Shown here: positions 21,654-30,698 of the stretch, piece after piece | How positions within the stretch are numbered: position 1 is the first letter of the stretch | How the letters are laid out: every line of letters begins with the position of its first letter | Program-made: the position numbers and the translations under genes | Notes under the pieces: model-generated | Seen by the model: only the letters and a program-made list of their open reading frames with translations | What the model was told of the DNA's origin: nothing | Databases searched by the model: none | NCBI GenBank assembly: GCA_902495075.1 | Contig: CABUVO010000001.1 | Span: 208,740 to 272,739, forward strand | DNA: 64,000 bases | Reading direction: 5' to 3' | Source: an uncultured Porphyromonadaceae bacterium | Lineage (GTDB): Bacteria; Bacteroidota; Bacteroidia; Bacteroidales; Muribaculaceae

Positions 21654-23291
21654 TCACATCATGCCGCCCATTCCACCCATGCCGGGAGCTGCCATCGGAG
21701 GTGCAGGAGTTTCCTCTTTCTTATCTGCGATGACACATTCTGTTGTAAGGAACATGCCGGCTATGCTGGAAGCATTCTCAAGAGCAACACGAGTAACCTT
21801 GGCAGGATCGATAACACCCGTAGAGAAGAAATTCTCAAAAGTATCAGTGCGAGCGTTATAACCGAAGTCTCCTTCTCCATCTTTTACTTTCTGAAGAATA
21901 ACAGCACCTTCAACGCCCGCGTTGTTCATGATCTGGCGCATAGGTTCTTCGATAGCGCGACGAATTATTGCAATACCTGTGTTTTCATCCTCGTTAGAAC
22001 CTTTGAGTTCTTCAAGAGCCTTGAGACAACGGATATATGCAACGCCTCCACCGGGAACAATACCTTCAGCTATCGCTGCACGTGTTGCGGAGAGGGCATC
22101 ATCTACACGATCTTTTTTCTCTTTCATCTCAACCTCTGAGGGGGCACCGATGTAGAGCACTGCCACACCACCTGCAAGTTTTGCAAGACGCTCCTGAAGT
22201 TTCTCTTTATCATAGTTTGAGGTGGTGGTTTCAATCTGGGCTTTGATCTGGTTTACGCGATTTGCAATTGCTTCCTTCGAACCGGCTCCGTTCACAATGA
22301 TTGTGTTATCTTTGTTGACAGTTACTTTTTCTGCCGTTCCAAGATCATTGACATTTGCCTGAGCAAGCTGCATGCCTTTGACCTCACTAATGACTGTTCC
22401 ACCTGTGAGGATTGCAATATCCTCAAGCATCTCTTTTCTACGATCACCAAAACCTGGAGCCTTGACAGCACATATCTTAAGAGATCCGCGAAGACGGTTA
22501 ACTACCAAAGTTGCAAGAGCCTCGTTGTCAACATCCTCGGCAATGATAAGCAAGGGACGACCAGATTGAGCGACAGCTTCGAGAATTGGGAGCATGTCTT
22601 TAAGGTTGGATATCTTCTTGTCGTAAAGAAGAATATAGGGGGAGTCCATCTCGCACTCCATTTTTTCGCTGTTGGTAACGAAATAGGGAGAAATATAGCC
22701 GCGGTCAAACTGCATGCCCTCAACTACATCAACAGTTGTTTCAGTACCTTTGGCTTCCTCTACAGTTATTACGCCCTCTTTCTTTACTTTCTGCATGGCT
22801 TCTGCGATCAGACGACCTATTTCCTCGTCATTGTTTGCAGAAATACGAGCAACATTTTCAATCTTGCTAATATCGTCATCTACTTCCTGGCTCTGAGCCT
22901 TGATTCCTTCAACAACAACAGACACTGCTTTGTCGATTCCTCGTTTAAGATCCATAGGATTGGCACCTGCGGCTACATTCTTGAGACCCACATTTACGAT
23001 TGCCTGAGCAAGTACTGTAGCAGTTGTTGTGCCATCACCAGCCTGGTCGCCGGTTTTGGATGCTACTTCTTTAACGAGTTGCGCACCCATGTTCTGGAAA
23101 GGATCTTCGAGTTCAATTTCGCGAGCCACGGTAACACCATCCTTTGTGATGTGAGGTGCACCGAATTTCTTTTCGATAATAACATTACGACCCTTGGGAC
23201 CAAGAGTAACTTTGACGGCATCGGCAAGAGCGTCAACACCATTTTTAAGCTCTTCGCGAGCCTTTATATTGAATTTTATATCTTTTGCCAT
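21654..23291 (-). CDS. groEL: GroEL chaperonin (60 kDa)
   Basis: The 545-residue protein is a full-length Hsp60: AKDIKFNIKAREELKNGVDA at the start, the ATP-binding VTLGPKGRNVIIEKKFGAP and GDGTTTATVLA, and a C-terminal GMGGMM tail. It forms the double-ring folding chamber in the cytoplasm with GroES. The gene follows groES by 24 bp on the - strand and forms an operon. No upstream CIRCE-like inverted repeat was noticed. Confidence 0.98.
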   Translation of the reverse strand: MAKDIKFNIKAREELKNGVDALADAVKVTLGPKGRNVIIEKKFGAPHITKDGVTVAREIELEDPFQNMGAQLVKEVASKTGDQAGDGTTTATVLAQAIVNVGLKNVAAGANPMDLKRGIDKAVSVVVEGIKAQSQEVDDDISKIENVARISANNDEEIGRLIAEAMQKVKKEGVITVEEAKGTETTVDVVEGMQFDRGYISPYFVTNSEKMECEMDSPYILLYDKKISNLKDMLPILEAVAQSGRPLLIIAEDVDNEALATLVVNRLRGSLKICAVKAPGFGDRRKEMLEDIAILTGGTVISEVKGMQLAQANVNDLGTAEKVTVNKDNTIIVNGAGSKEAIANRVNQIKAQIETTTSNYDKEKLQERLAKLAGGVAVLYIGAPSEVEMKEKKDRVDDALSATRAAIAEGIVPGGGVAYIRCLKALEELKGSNEDENTGIAIIRRAIEEPMRQIMNNAGVEGAVILQKVKDGEGDFGYNARTDTFENFFSTGVIDPAKVTRVALENASSIAGMFLTTECVIADKKEETPAPPMAAPGMGGMGGMM

Positions 23292-23315
23292 GATTGGAGA
23301 TTTTAATTGTCTTTA

Positions 23316-23588
23316 TTAGTCAATAATTGCGAGAACATCGTTCTGGCGCATCATAAGATACTTTGCACCTTCAAATTCGATTTCAGTACCGGCATATTTG
23401 CCATAAAGCACTGTGTCTCCGGCTTTGAGCTGCATTGGCTCATCTTTTGTGCCGTTGCCTACAGCAAGGACTTTTCCTTTAAGCGGTTTTTCTTTAGCTG
23501 AATCGGGAATGATGATTCCGCCCATGGTAACTTCTTCAGCAGCAGTTGGTTCAATAAGAACGCGATCTGCCAATGGTCTGATACTCAT
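23316..23588 (-). CDS. groES: GroES co-chaperonin (10 kDa)
   Basis: From ATG at 23588, 90 residues match GroES: IRPLADRVLIEPTAAEEVTM, the mobile loop GGIIIPDSAKEKPLKGKV, and the conserved DTVLYGKYAGTEIEF. The frame extends upstream to 23705, but that part is not GroES-like. It caps the GroEL ring. Confidence 0.97.
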   Translation of the reverse strand: MSIRPLADRVLIEPTAAEEVTMGGIIIPDSAKEKPLKGKVLAVGNGTKDEPMQLKAGDTVLYGKYAGTEIEFEGAKYLMMRQNDVLAIID

Positions 23589-23707
23589 AATTAATATCTT
23601 TATAAAGGTTATTTTAAAATAATTTCTAATTGGTATAGTACAAAAACCGTGCCAAGTATATAAAATGAATTTTCCTTCGCACCATATTATATAACATTGA
23701 TGCAAAG

Positions 23708-23735
23708 AAAAGGGTTCGCAAAAGCGAACCCTTTT
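23708..23735 (-). terminator. Terminator of the amylase gene
   Basis: AAAAGGGTTCGC (23708-23719) pairs with GCGAACCCTTTT (23724-23735) over a 4-nt loop. On the - strand the stem ends in TTTTCTTT, the form of an intrinsic terminator for the gene at 23755. Confidence 0.8.
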
Positions 23736-23754
23736 CCAAGACCTGTATTATAAC

Positions 23755-25191
23755 TTATTTCTGTATGATATAAGACCTTTCGGGCGCAGCAAGACCGCGG
23801 AGTCTGCCATTCTTTACTTTGAATTCTTTCCCATATACTTTGTCTTTGTATGTGCCGTTCGGAAGGGTAGTGGGAAGATCAACAACATTTGACAGTGTGC
23901 CGATATTGACAATTGCAGCTCCTTTTTTGCCACGGTTAACGAGCAGAACCTGACCATTGTCGGATATCCCTACAGATTCTTGCTGTCCTGCCATTGCTGT
24001 TCGGAATTTATTTACCGCAACAACTTCAGGATGTTTGAACTCATCATTGCCGCGCGCACCGAGAACATTGTTACCCCAGTAATTTTGACGAGTCGAGCCT
24101 GCGGGACGGCTGAAAAAGAGGGGAGTCCCATTCTGGCGCGCTGTCAGAAATACCCACCCCTGTCTGATCTGAGCATCTGTAAGATGGGCGGATTCATGTG
24201 CATTGGCATACGTGTCGTGACTTTCAACCCAGGTTGTCAGAAATTCAGGGGCAGCCTGATGATGATAGCTTTTTATGTCAAGACCATTTGCGGATCTTTT
24301 ATCAAGCATCTCGCGAATAACATGTCCGTAACTGGAAGCGGTCTGCCCCATGTAATCGGCATATTCCGCTTCGGGCACACCTTTGTCTTGTAGGACTTCT
24401 CCATATACAAATAGAGAATCATAAGGCATCGAAAGTTTTACACCCTTGACACTTTTGCGTCCGGTGACAACATCCCAAAAATCATTCTCTTTGACGCCGG
24501 ATGCAGCGTCAACGGGATCAGAATGCACGCCGATATGTTTGGCTGTGTCATAACGGAATCCTCTTACACCAAGCGACAATAGATCGTTTACAAATTGCAA
24601 GTAGTATTTTTGAAAATCAGGATTTTCAGTGTTTACATCCGGAAGTCCTCCCATAGCCCATAGGGTGCATTGATCGCGATCTCCATAATTATTTATAGGC
24701 GTAAGACCCTTTGAATGAAACATCTTGTCTTTCCCTCCAACTGCCTTGTAGAAATCATCGCTTACTGCATCCACATCGAAAGCTGTATGGTTGGGAAGCA
24801 CATCCACGATTACTTTAATATTATATTTTGCCGCAGAATCCATCATCTGTTGCATCTGCGCTCGGGTGCCGACGATATTGTTACCTATTTTCCAATCTGT
24901 AGGTTGGTAATAATAATACCAGTTTCCTTCGGTGACATTATCGTCGAAAATCTTTTTGCCACTACCTTCCGGCTCATAGCAATGCTGCACGGGAGATGTC
25001 TGCACCATCGTGAACCCGGACGCTGCAATGTCCTTCATGTTGTTGGCAATTTCCGGGAAATTCCAACTCCAAACGTGCAGGATGGTGCCGGTATTCACTG
25101 CGTCTGGATGGACTGTCATTCTGTCTTTGGCAAATGCCGTTGTTGCCACACAGAGAAATGATAAAAGTGTGATTGTTGATTTTGAGTACAT
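23755..25191 (-). CDS. Secreted alpha-amylase, GH13 (AmyE-like)
   Basis: The 478-residue protein starts with a signal peptide (about 1-21, cut after AFA). The GH13 barrel motifs are present: VLPNHTAFD, GFRYDTAKHI with nucleophile D215, VYGEVLQ with acid/base E265, and VESHDTY with D326. The opening ILHVWSWNFPEIANNMKDIA and TMVQTSPVQ resemble Bacillus AmyE, suggesting GH13 subfamily 28. It should cleave alpha-1,4 bonds of starch-like glucans in the periplasm or outside. No SusCD genes are adjacent, so it stands apart from a classical PUL. Confidence 0.92.
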   Translation of the reverse strand: MYSKSTITLLSFLCVATTAFAKDRMTVHPDAVNTGTILHVWSWNFPEIANNMKDIAASGFTMVQTSPVQHCYEPEGSGKKIFDDNVTEGNWYYYYQPTDWKIGNNIVGTRAQMQQMMDSAAKYNIKVIVDVLPNHTAFDVDAVSDDFYKAVGGKDKMFHSKGLTPINNYGDRDQCTLWAMGGLPDVNTENPDFQKYYLQFVNDLLSLGVRGFRYDTAKHIGVHSDPVDAASGVKENDFWDVVTGRKSVKGVKLSMPYDSLFVYGEVLQDKGVPEAEYADYMGQTASSYGHVIREMLDKRSANGLDIKSYHHQAAPEFLTTWVESHDTYANAHESAHLTDAQIRQGWVFLTARQNGTPLFFSRPAGSTRQNYWGNNVLGARGNDEFKHPEVVAVNKFRTAMAGQQESVGISDNGQVLLVNRGKKGAAIVNIGTLSNVVDLPTTLPNGTYKDKVYGKEFKVKNGRLRGLAAPERSYIIQK

Positions 25192-25349
25192 TAATAATAA
25201 GAATTTAAAGTTAAGCTTAAAGTTTTATGCAGTTTTGCATATGGCGAATTTAATAAAAATATGGAGTTTATGCAAATTTGTGCACATTAACCTTAAATCT
25301 GTGCTGAATACTAATATTGTTTAATTTTTGAAATACAGCATATTAATAT

Positions 25350-25380
25350 TTTGGATTCTCAATAAAAAACATTAATTTTG
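25350..25380 (+). promoter_or_regulatory. Bacteroidota-type promoter of the NlpC/P60 gene
   Basis: TTTG (25350-25353), a 19-bp spacer and TAATTTTG (25373-25380) fit the consensus exactly, 65 bp before ATG 25446. The rest of the 254-bp divergent gap (25192-25445) is AT-rich and shows nothing else clear. Confidence 0.8.
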
Positions 25381-25445
25381 CAATAAACAGTAACAAAATT
25401 CGCATACAGTAGGTCGTTTTGATCTGAAGATGCGCTAATCTTATC

Positions 25446-26051
25446 ATGAAAATTAAGACTATCATAGCGGCAGCTCTCATATTCTCATGTGGTGTTATTG
25501 CAAACGCCCAAACTTCAAAGAAAGCTCTGTCCGCACATCATAAAATACATAGTGAGCAATTGGCAAATGCAAAATCCCGAATGGATAGAAGTGTTATCAC
25601 CAATATGCTCAAAGAGGATATTTCAAAGCGAGAGGTTTCCGGTCTGTCTGAAGAATCGTCGCAAATGATTTCCGATTTGCTTACGGAAGCTCATCGATAC
25701 ATAGGACGTCCTTATGTGCATGGTGCAAAAGGGCCAAGAGCATTTGATTGCTCTGGTTTCACGAGTTTCGTTTATCGTCAGTTCGGCTATTCCATCAGTC
25801 CCTCATCTCGCACACAATACACGGAAGGAACCAGTGTTGATCGCCAAGACCTCAGGAAAGGCGATCTTGTATTCTTCACCAGCAGAAGAAGCGGTAAAAA
25901 TGTGGGTCATGTTGGAATTGTGGTAAGTGCTGACAATGCTACAGGAAATTTTAGATTCATTCATGCGAGCATCAAAGGAGTGAAAGTTAGTGATTTTGAG
26001 GGATATTACCTCGGGAGATATGTAGGTGCACGCCGCATAATCACTGAATGA
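25446..26051 (+). CDS. NlpC/P60 cysteine peptidase, secreted
   Basis: The 201-residue protein has a signal peptide (1-21, ending ANAQ), a linker, and an NlpC/P60 domain (about 75-199). Catalytic Cys lies in FDCSGF, His in GKNVGHVGIV and a further His in RFIHAS. Such enzymes cleave peptide cross-links of peptidoglycan, usually between D-Glu and the diamino acid. It has its own promoter and is monocistronic, followed by the tRNA unit. Confidence 0.92.
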   Translation: MKIKTIIAAALIFSCGVIANAQTSKKALSAHHKIHSEQLANAKSRMDRSVITNMLKEDISKREVSGLSEESSQMISDLLTEAHRYIGRPYVHGAKGPRAFDCSGFTSFVYRQFGYSISPSSRTQYTEGTSVDRQDLRKGDLVFFTSRRSGKNVGHVGIVVSADNATGNFRFIHASIKGVKVSDFEGYYLGRYVGARRIITE

Positions 26052-26083
26052 TTTAAAATTTTTTGAAAAAAGTTTACTGAAAA

Positions 26084-26115
26084 TTTGGTCAATTCAAAAT
26101 AAAGCACTAATTTTG
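26084..26115 (+). promoter_or_regulatory. Promoter of tRNA-Gln
   Basis: TTTG (26084-26087), a 20-bp spacer and TAATTTTG (26108-26115) lie 42 bp before the tRNA. Confidence 0.75.
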
Positions 26116-26156
26116 CAACGTCAAAAAGGGAAAGTGATCCCAAAGACATAAAACAA

Positions 26157-26227
26157 TGCCTTGTGGTGTAATGGTAGCACACCGGATTCTGGTTCCGTTT
26201 GTGAGAGTTCGAGTCTTTCCAAGGCAA
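26157..26227 (+). tRNA. tRNA-Gln (anticodon CTG)
   Basis: The acceptor TGCCTTG (26157-26163) pairs fully with CAAGGCA (26220-26226). The D arm is GTGT/GCAC, the anticodon loop is TTCTGGT with CTG at positions 34-36, and the T loop is TTCGAGT. The anticodon stem has one C-T mismatch at its outer pair. CCA is not encoded. This reads CAG codons. Confidence 0.93.
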
Positions 26228-26230
26228 CTA

Positions 26231-26259
26231 AAAGCAGAGATAAAACCTCTGCTTTTTTT
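26231..26259 (+). terminator. Terminator after tRNA-Gln
   Basis: AAAGCAGAG (26231-26239) pairs with CTCTGCTTT (26247-26255), followed by further T residues. It ends the tRNA transcript just before the exporter gene. Confidence 0.8.
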
Positions 26260-26287
26260 GTTATTTTTATGTAGCAACTCAATATTA

Positions 26288-27202
26288 ATGGTGAAATCCG
26301 AAAAAATAATGACAAAAAGGGGAGAGGTCTCCTTGATAAGAAAAGTGACATTGGTTGGATTCTGGATCAATGCCGTTCTTGTTGCTTTAAAGTTATTTTT
26401 CGGATATTGGGGACATAGTGATGCTCTCGTGGCAGACGGCTATCATTCACTAAGCGATTTTATTACCGATTTCATCGTACTTTTTTTCATTGGGATAGCA
26501 TATAAAAAGGCAGATAAAGATCATCCATACGGACATGGCAAATATGAAACAGTTGCATCTGTCTTAATTGGCATGATTCTTATGCTCGTCGCTATATATA
26601 TAGGTGTTGAAGGTATAGCTACAATTATGCAGGCTGTGAATGGTAAGATTTTGCCACGACCGGATGTTTGGACAATTATAATTGCTTTGGTTTCAATACT
26701 TTCGAAGGAATTTTGTTACAGATTTACAATTAATGTAGGCAGAAAAGTTGATTCCAGTGCTTTAATAGCCAATGCATGGCATCATCGAAGTGATGCAATT
26801 TCCTCTGTGGCGACTCTTATTGGCGTATCATTATCATTTTTCCTTGGAGATCACTGGAGAGTGCTTGATCCGATTGCTTCCGTCATAATTGCTGTGTTTA
26901 TCGGAATCTCGGCATTGCAGATAGCCAAACCATCTATACAGGAACTTCTGGAGATATCTTTGCCTCAGAATCAAATTAATTCGATTCTTGAGATAATAGG
27001 AAATGTGCCCGGAGTTAAGAAGGTGCATAATTTACGCTGTCGCAGAAACGGGCATTCATATATTGTAGATGTGAATGTCCATGTTGATCCTGATATTACT
27101 GTAAGAATGGCGCACGAGATTGCCAACGATGTTGAAACAGAGCTACACAGATCATTTGAGCGCGACATGATTATTTATGTTCATATCGAGCCGGATAATT
27201 AA
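26288..27202 (+). CDS. Cation diffusion facilitator (CDF) metal exporter
   Basis: From ATG 26288 (or 26309) about 304 residues form a CDF protein. Six membrane segments carry the usual metal sites: HSLSDFITDF in segment 2 and WHHRSDAISS in segment 5. A cytoplasmic C-terminal domain (about 215-300) contains VKKVHNLRCRRNGHSYIVDV and HVDPDITV. It exports divalent metals such as Zn, Fe or Mn against protons. The upstream extension into the tRNA is rejected. A large palindromic terminator follows. Confidence 0.93.
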   Translation: MVKSEKIMTKRGEVSLIRKVTLVGFWINAVLVALKLFFGYWGHSDALVADGYHSLSDFITDFIVLFFIGIAYKKADKDHPYGHGKYETVASVLIGMILMLVAIYIGVEGIATIMQAVNGKILPRPDVWTIIIALVSILSKEFCYRFTINVGRKVDSSALIANAWHHRSDAISSVATLIGVSLSFFLGDHWRVLDPIASVIIAVFIGISALQIAKPSIQELLEISLPQNQINSILEIIGNVPGVKKVHNLRCRRNGHSYIVDVNVHVDPDITVRMAHEIANDVETELHRSFERDMIIYVHIEPDN

Positions 27203-27231
27203 ACGCATTATATATTCGGTTTAGTGAACTT

Positions 27232-27275
27232 AAAAATAACGCGCCTGAAAATTAATTTTCAGGCGCGTTATTTTT
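27232..27275 (+). terminator. 44-bp perfect palindromic terminator
   Basis: Two 22-base arms, meeting at GAAAATT-AATTTTC, pair without mismatch and end in TTATTTTT. It can act in both directions. The gap 27203-27548 also holds the inverted repeat at 27446-27533 and nothing else seen. Confidence 0.85.
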
Positions 27276-27445
27276 AGAAGATAGAGGAAATACTGAAATA
27301 ATTGCGATTCTATTTAACATAATAGCGATTATGTGTAAAATATTCCAATATTCGGGTTTATCGCTTGATAATGGTAAATTTTAAATATTTCCTCTTCTAC
27401 AACGGAAAAATGGCATGCCTCTAATGTGTGCGACAAATCGGAGTT

Positions 27446-27533
27446 GCTGTTGCTTGCAACTGCAACCTCTTAATCTGGAAGCGGAACTTTGTCCGTTGTT
27501 TGTGCTGCAGTTGCAAGCAACAGCAGCTACGAC
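27446..27533. repeat. Intergenic inverted repeat, member of a dispersed family
   Basis: GCTGTTGCTTGCAACTGCA (27446-27464) is repeated inverted and perfect at 27506-27524. The right arm with its flank (27504-27533) matches the reverse complement of 54521-54550 at 29 of 30 positions. It lies downstream of uvrA and could form a long hairpin in uvrA mRNA. Confidence 0.8.
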
Positions 27534-27548
27534 CGGAGGCAGCATTCA

Positions 27549-30410
27549 TTACTTATTACTTATAACTTCATCTGGAATAAGCTCTTGCTTTAAGAATTGA
27601 GACGTCGGAGTGTCTTTCTTGATGAAGTCTTCCGGTGTGCCTTCAGCTATTATCTGACCTCCCTCACGACCGCCGCCGGGTCCAAGGTCAATAATCCAGT
27701 CGGCACATTTTACAACATCGAGATTATGCTCGATTACAACCATTGTGTTGCCTTTATCTACAAGTTTGTTTATGACCTTCATCAAAACGCGTATATCCTC
27801 GAAATGCAGACCGGTTGTGGGCTCATCAAGTATGAAAAGCGTTTTGCCGGTATCTTTCTTGGCAAGCTCGGTCGCCAGTTTGACACGTTGGTTCTCGCCG
27901 CCACTCAGTGTGCTTGACGGTTGACCAAGTTTTATGTATCCTAATCCTATGTCTTGAAGCACTTTGATTTTCTTCAAAATCACCGGTACATTCTCAAAGA
28001 ATTCTACAGCTTGATTCACAGTCATTTCCAATACATCGGAAATAGATTTTCCCTTGTATCTTACTTCAAGTGTTTCCCTGTTGTATCTTTTGCCATGACA
28101 TTCCTCACACGGAACAAGAACATCCGGCAAGAAATTCATTTCAATTGTGCGATAACCATTCCCCTTGCATGTCTCGCATCTTCCTCCGGATACATTAAAA
28201 GAGAATCTTCCGGGCTTATATCCTCTTAATTTTGAGTCAGGTAGCTCGACAAAGAGTTTTCTGATGTCTGCAAAAACACCAGTATAGGTTGCGGGATTGG
28301 ATCTCGGTGATTTGCCCAACGGCGATTGGTCAACAGTCACAACCTTATCTATATGCTCGATACCTTCTACCGATTTATATGGCAACGGTTCCTGCATCGA
28401 CCTGTAAAACTTCTTGCTTAAAAGAGGATGCAGAGTGCCATTTATAAGTGAAGATTTGCCACTTCCGCTGACACCGGTCACACATACGAAATTACCTAAT
28501 GGAAGCTTTAAATCAACATTTTTAAGATTATGACCGTTGGCTCCTTTTATCTCAAGGAATTTCCCGTTTCCTTTACGCCTTGATTCCGGAACTTTGATCT
28601 CTTTGTCTCCGTTAAGATAAGACGCGGTGAGCGTTTGAGTTTCCAAAAGCTGTGTTGGAGTTCCCTGGAACATTACCTCTCCCCCATGTCTGCCGGCTCC
28701 TGGTCCTATATCAACGATATAGTCTGCTTCTTTCATTATATCTTTGTCATGCTCCACGACAATGATTGAATTCCCGTTGTCGCGAAGTTGCTTAAGACTG
28801 TTGATGAGACGAACATTATCTCTTTGATGCAACCCGATGGAGGGTTCATCAAGGATGTAGAGAACGTTAACGAGTTGCGATCCAATCTGAGTGGCAAGGC
28901 GTATACGCTGACTTTCACCTCCACTGAGGCTTGCGCTATCTCGATTAAGTGATAGATAATCGAGTCCTACGTCAAGTAGAAACTTGAGTCGGCTGCGGAT
29001 TTCCTTAAGGATTTCTTCTGCCACTACCCTTTTCCCTTTGTCAAGTCTATCTTCCAGACCTTTAGTCCATTCATAAAGATCGGATATATCCATTCTCGCA
29101 ACATCCGCAATGCTTTTTCCATCGATAAAGAAATTCAGGGATATCTTGTTGAGGCGACTTCCTTTGCATTCCGGACAAACAGAACGAGAAAAGAATTTGC
29201 CACTCCATTTGTTGGCATCCGCTCCGGCATCCTCGTCTTGCTGCATCTCAATATATTTAACCAAGCCATCATAAGAGGCGGAATAATGGGATGTTGACAT
29301 AGTCTCGTTTTTGATATCAAGACGCGCATCCGTGCCATCAAGAATGTCGTGAATAGCCTCATCCGGAAGTTTTTCTACCGGTGTCTTCAGATCAAAGCCA
29401 TATTGTTTGCATATGGCTTCAATCTGCCAGAAAATAAGGGAGTTTTTATATCTACCGAGGGGTTCTATCGCTCCATCATATATTGATTTCTTTTTGTCGG
29501 GAATTACTTTAGATTCATCAACGATTGATACGAATCCCAATCCCTTGCAGCGTCGGCAGGCACCCTGTGGCGAATTAAAAGAGAAATTATGTGGCGCCGG
29601 TTCGGGGTATGATAAACCTGTTTCAGGATCCATGAGATGCTGGCTGTAATGGCGTATTTCACCTGATTCCATATCCATAACCATCATCTGCTTGTCTCCT
29701 TGTTTCAAGGCGGATTCCACAGTTGAACGGAGCCGCTGCATGTCGGATGAAGACGCTTTAAGTCTGTCAACCACCAATTCTACAGAATGGTTCTGATATC
29801 TGTTGAGTTTCATACCATAGGCAAGTTCGGTCAATTCCCCGTCTACTCGAACATAAAGGTAACCTTTCTTTCGTAAATTCTCAAATAATTCCTTATAATG
29901 CCCCTTGCGGTTTTTAACGAGAGGTGCAAGAACATATATTTTTTTACCATCATATTGGTCCACAATTAAATCCACAATCTTATCTTTTGTGTATTTCACC
30001 ATGGGCGCACCGGAAAGATAGCTTCTTGCCTCTCCCATACGTGCAAAAAGAAGACGAAAGAAATCATAGATTTCAGTCGTGGTGCCGATTGTGCTTCGTG
30101 GATTTTTGTTGACGGTCTTCTGTTCGATACTTATTACAGGACTCAATCCTGTGATTTTGTCAACATCAGGGCGCTCAAGTGATCCCAGCATGTTGCGGGC
30201 ATAGGATGAGAAGGTTTCAATATATCGGCGCTGCCCTTCCGCGAAAATTGTATCAAAGGCAAGCGAGGATTTTCCGCTACCGCTTAATCCAGTGATGACG
30301 CTTAATGAATTATGAGGGATAGTGACATCGATGTTTTTCAGATTATGAACCCGTGCGCCGTAAACATCAACCGACTCAGAGGCTGTTATATTATTGATAC
30401 TTTGATCCAT
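27549..30410 (-). CDS. uvrA: UvrA, excinuclease ABC subunit A
   Basis: The 953-residue protein is a complete UvrA, the damage-sensing ATPase of nucleotide excision repair. Both ABC modules are present with Walker A GLSGSGKSSLAF and GVSGSGKSSLIN and signatures LSGGESQRIRLA and LSGGENQRVKLA. Zinc modules appear as CRRCKGLGF, CPECKGSR and CETCKGNGY with CEECHGKRY. It is alone in its transcription unit, with the repeat element downstream. Confidence 0.98.
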   Translation of the reverse strand: MDQSINNITASESVDVYGARVHNLKNIDVTIPHNSLSVITGLSGSGKSSLAFDTIFAEGQRRYIETFSSYARNMLGSLERPDVDKITGLSPVISIEQKTVNKNPRSTIGTTTEIYDFFRLLFARMGEARSYLSGAPMVKYTKDKIVDLIVDQYDGKKIYVLAPLVKNRKGHYKELFENLRKKGYLYVRVDGELTELAYGMKLNRYQNHSVELVVDRLKASSSDMQRLRSTVESALKQGDKQMMVMDMESGEIRHYSQHLMDPETGLSYPEPAPHNFSFNSPQGACRRCKGLGFVSIVDESKVIPDKKKSIYDGAIEPLGRYKNSLIFWQIEAICKQYGFDLKTPVEKLPDEAIHDILDGTDARLDIKNETMSTSHYSASYDGLVKYIEMQQDEDAGADANKWSGKFFSRSVCPECKGSRLNKISLNFFIDGKSIADVARMDISDLYEWTKGLEDRLDKGKRVVAEEILKEIRSRLKFLLDVGLDYLSLNRDSASLSGGESQRIRLATQIGSQLVNVLYILDEPSIGLHQRDNVRLINSLKQLRDNGNSIIVVEHDKDIMKEADYIVDIGPGAGRHGGEVMFQGTPTQLLETQTLTASYLNGDKEIKVPESRRKGNGKFLEIKGANGHNLKNVDLKLPLGNFVCVTGVSGSGKSSLINGTLHPLLSKKFYRSMQEPLPYKSVEGIEHIDKVVTVDQSPLGKSPRSNPATYTGVFADIRKLFVELPDSKLRGYKPGRFSFNVSGGRCETCKGNGYRTIEMNFLPDVLVPCEECHGKRYNRETLEVRYKGKSISDVLEMTVNQAVEFFENVPVILKKIKVLQDIGLGYIKLGQPSSTLSGGENQRVKLATELAKKDTGKTLFILDEPTTGLHFEDIRVLMKVINKLVDKGNTMVVIEHNLDVVKCADWIIDLGPGGGREGGQIIAEGTPEDFIKKDTPTSQFLKQELIPDEVISNK

Positions 30411-30624
30411 TTGTCAAGCAAATTATATAATTAAGTAAGTAAGAAAAATTAATGCACATATAAAACGCAGTTATTTTTGAGATGTTTTTGCCGCGTAATG
30501 ATGGAGCATATAGGCATATGCGACTGAATTACAAGGTAAAAACAACCAAAAAGAACAAGTTTTATAGTGCAAGATTTCATTACTTACATATATCGATTAA
30601 TTTTTATTACTTATCATGATCGTG

Positions 30625-30658
30625 ACATAATGAAGAGGTCTAAACAACTTCATTATGT
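30625..30658 (-). terminator. Hairpin downstream of the CHU_C gene
   Basis: ACATAATGAAG (30625-30635) pairs perfectly with CTTCATTATGT (30648-30658). Neither side has a good T run, so it is a weak terminator candidate or mRNA 3' end structure. The 288-bp gap 30411-30698 is otherwise AT-rich with nothing recognised. Confidence 0.45.
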
Positions 30659-30698
30659 GTCTCGAACAACCGATATAATTACAACAAAAAGCGTGCCA

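Noticed and set aside
21645..22139. Open frames on the + strand across groEL
   Set aside because: They are antisense to groEL, whose protein is unmistakable.
23589..23705. N-terminal extension of GroES
   Set aside because: The extra 39 residues do not resemble GroES, and ATG 23588 gives the normal 90-residue length.
26156..26287. N-terminal extension of the CDF exporter
   Set aside because: It would translate the tRNA-Gln gene and its terminator; ATG 26288 or 26309 gives a normal exporter start.
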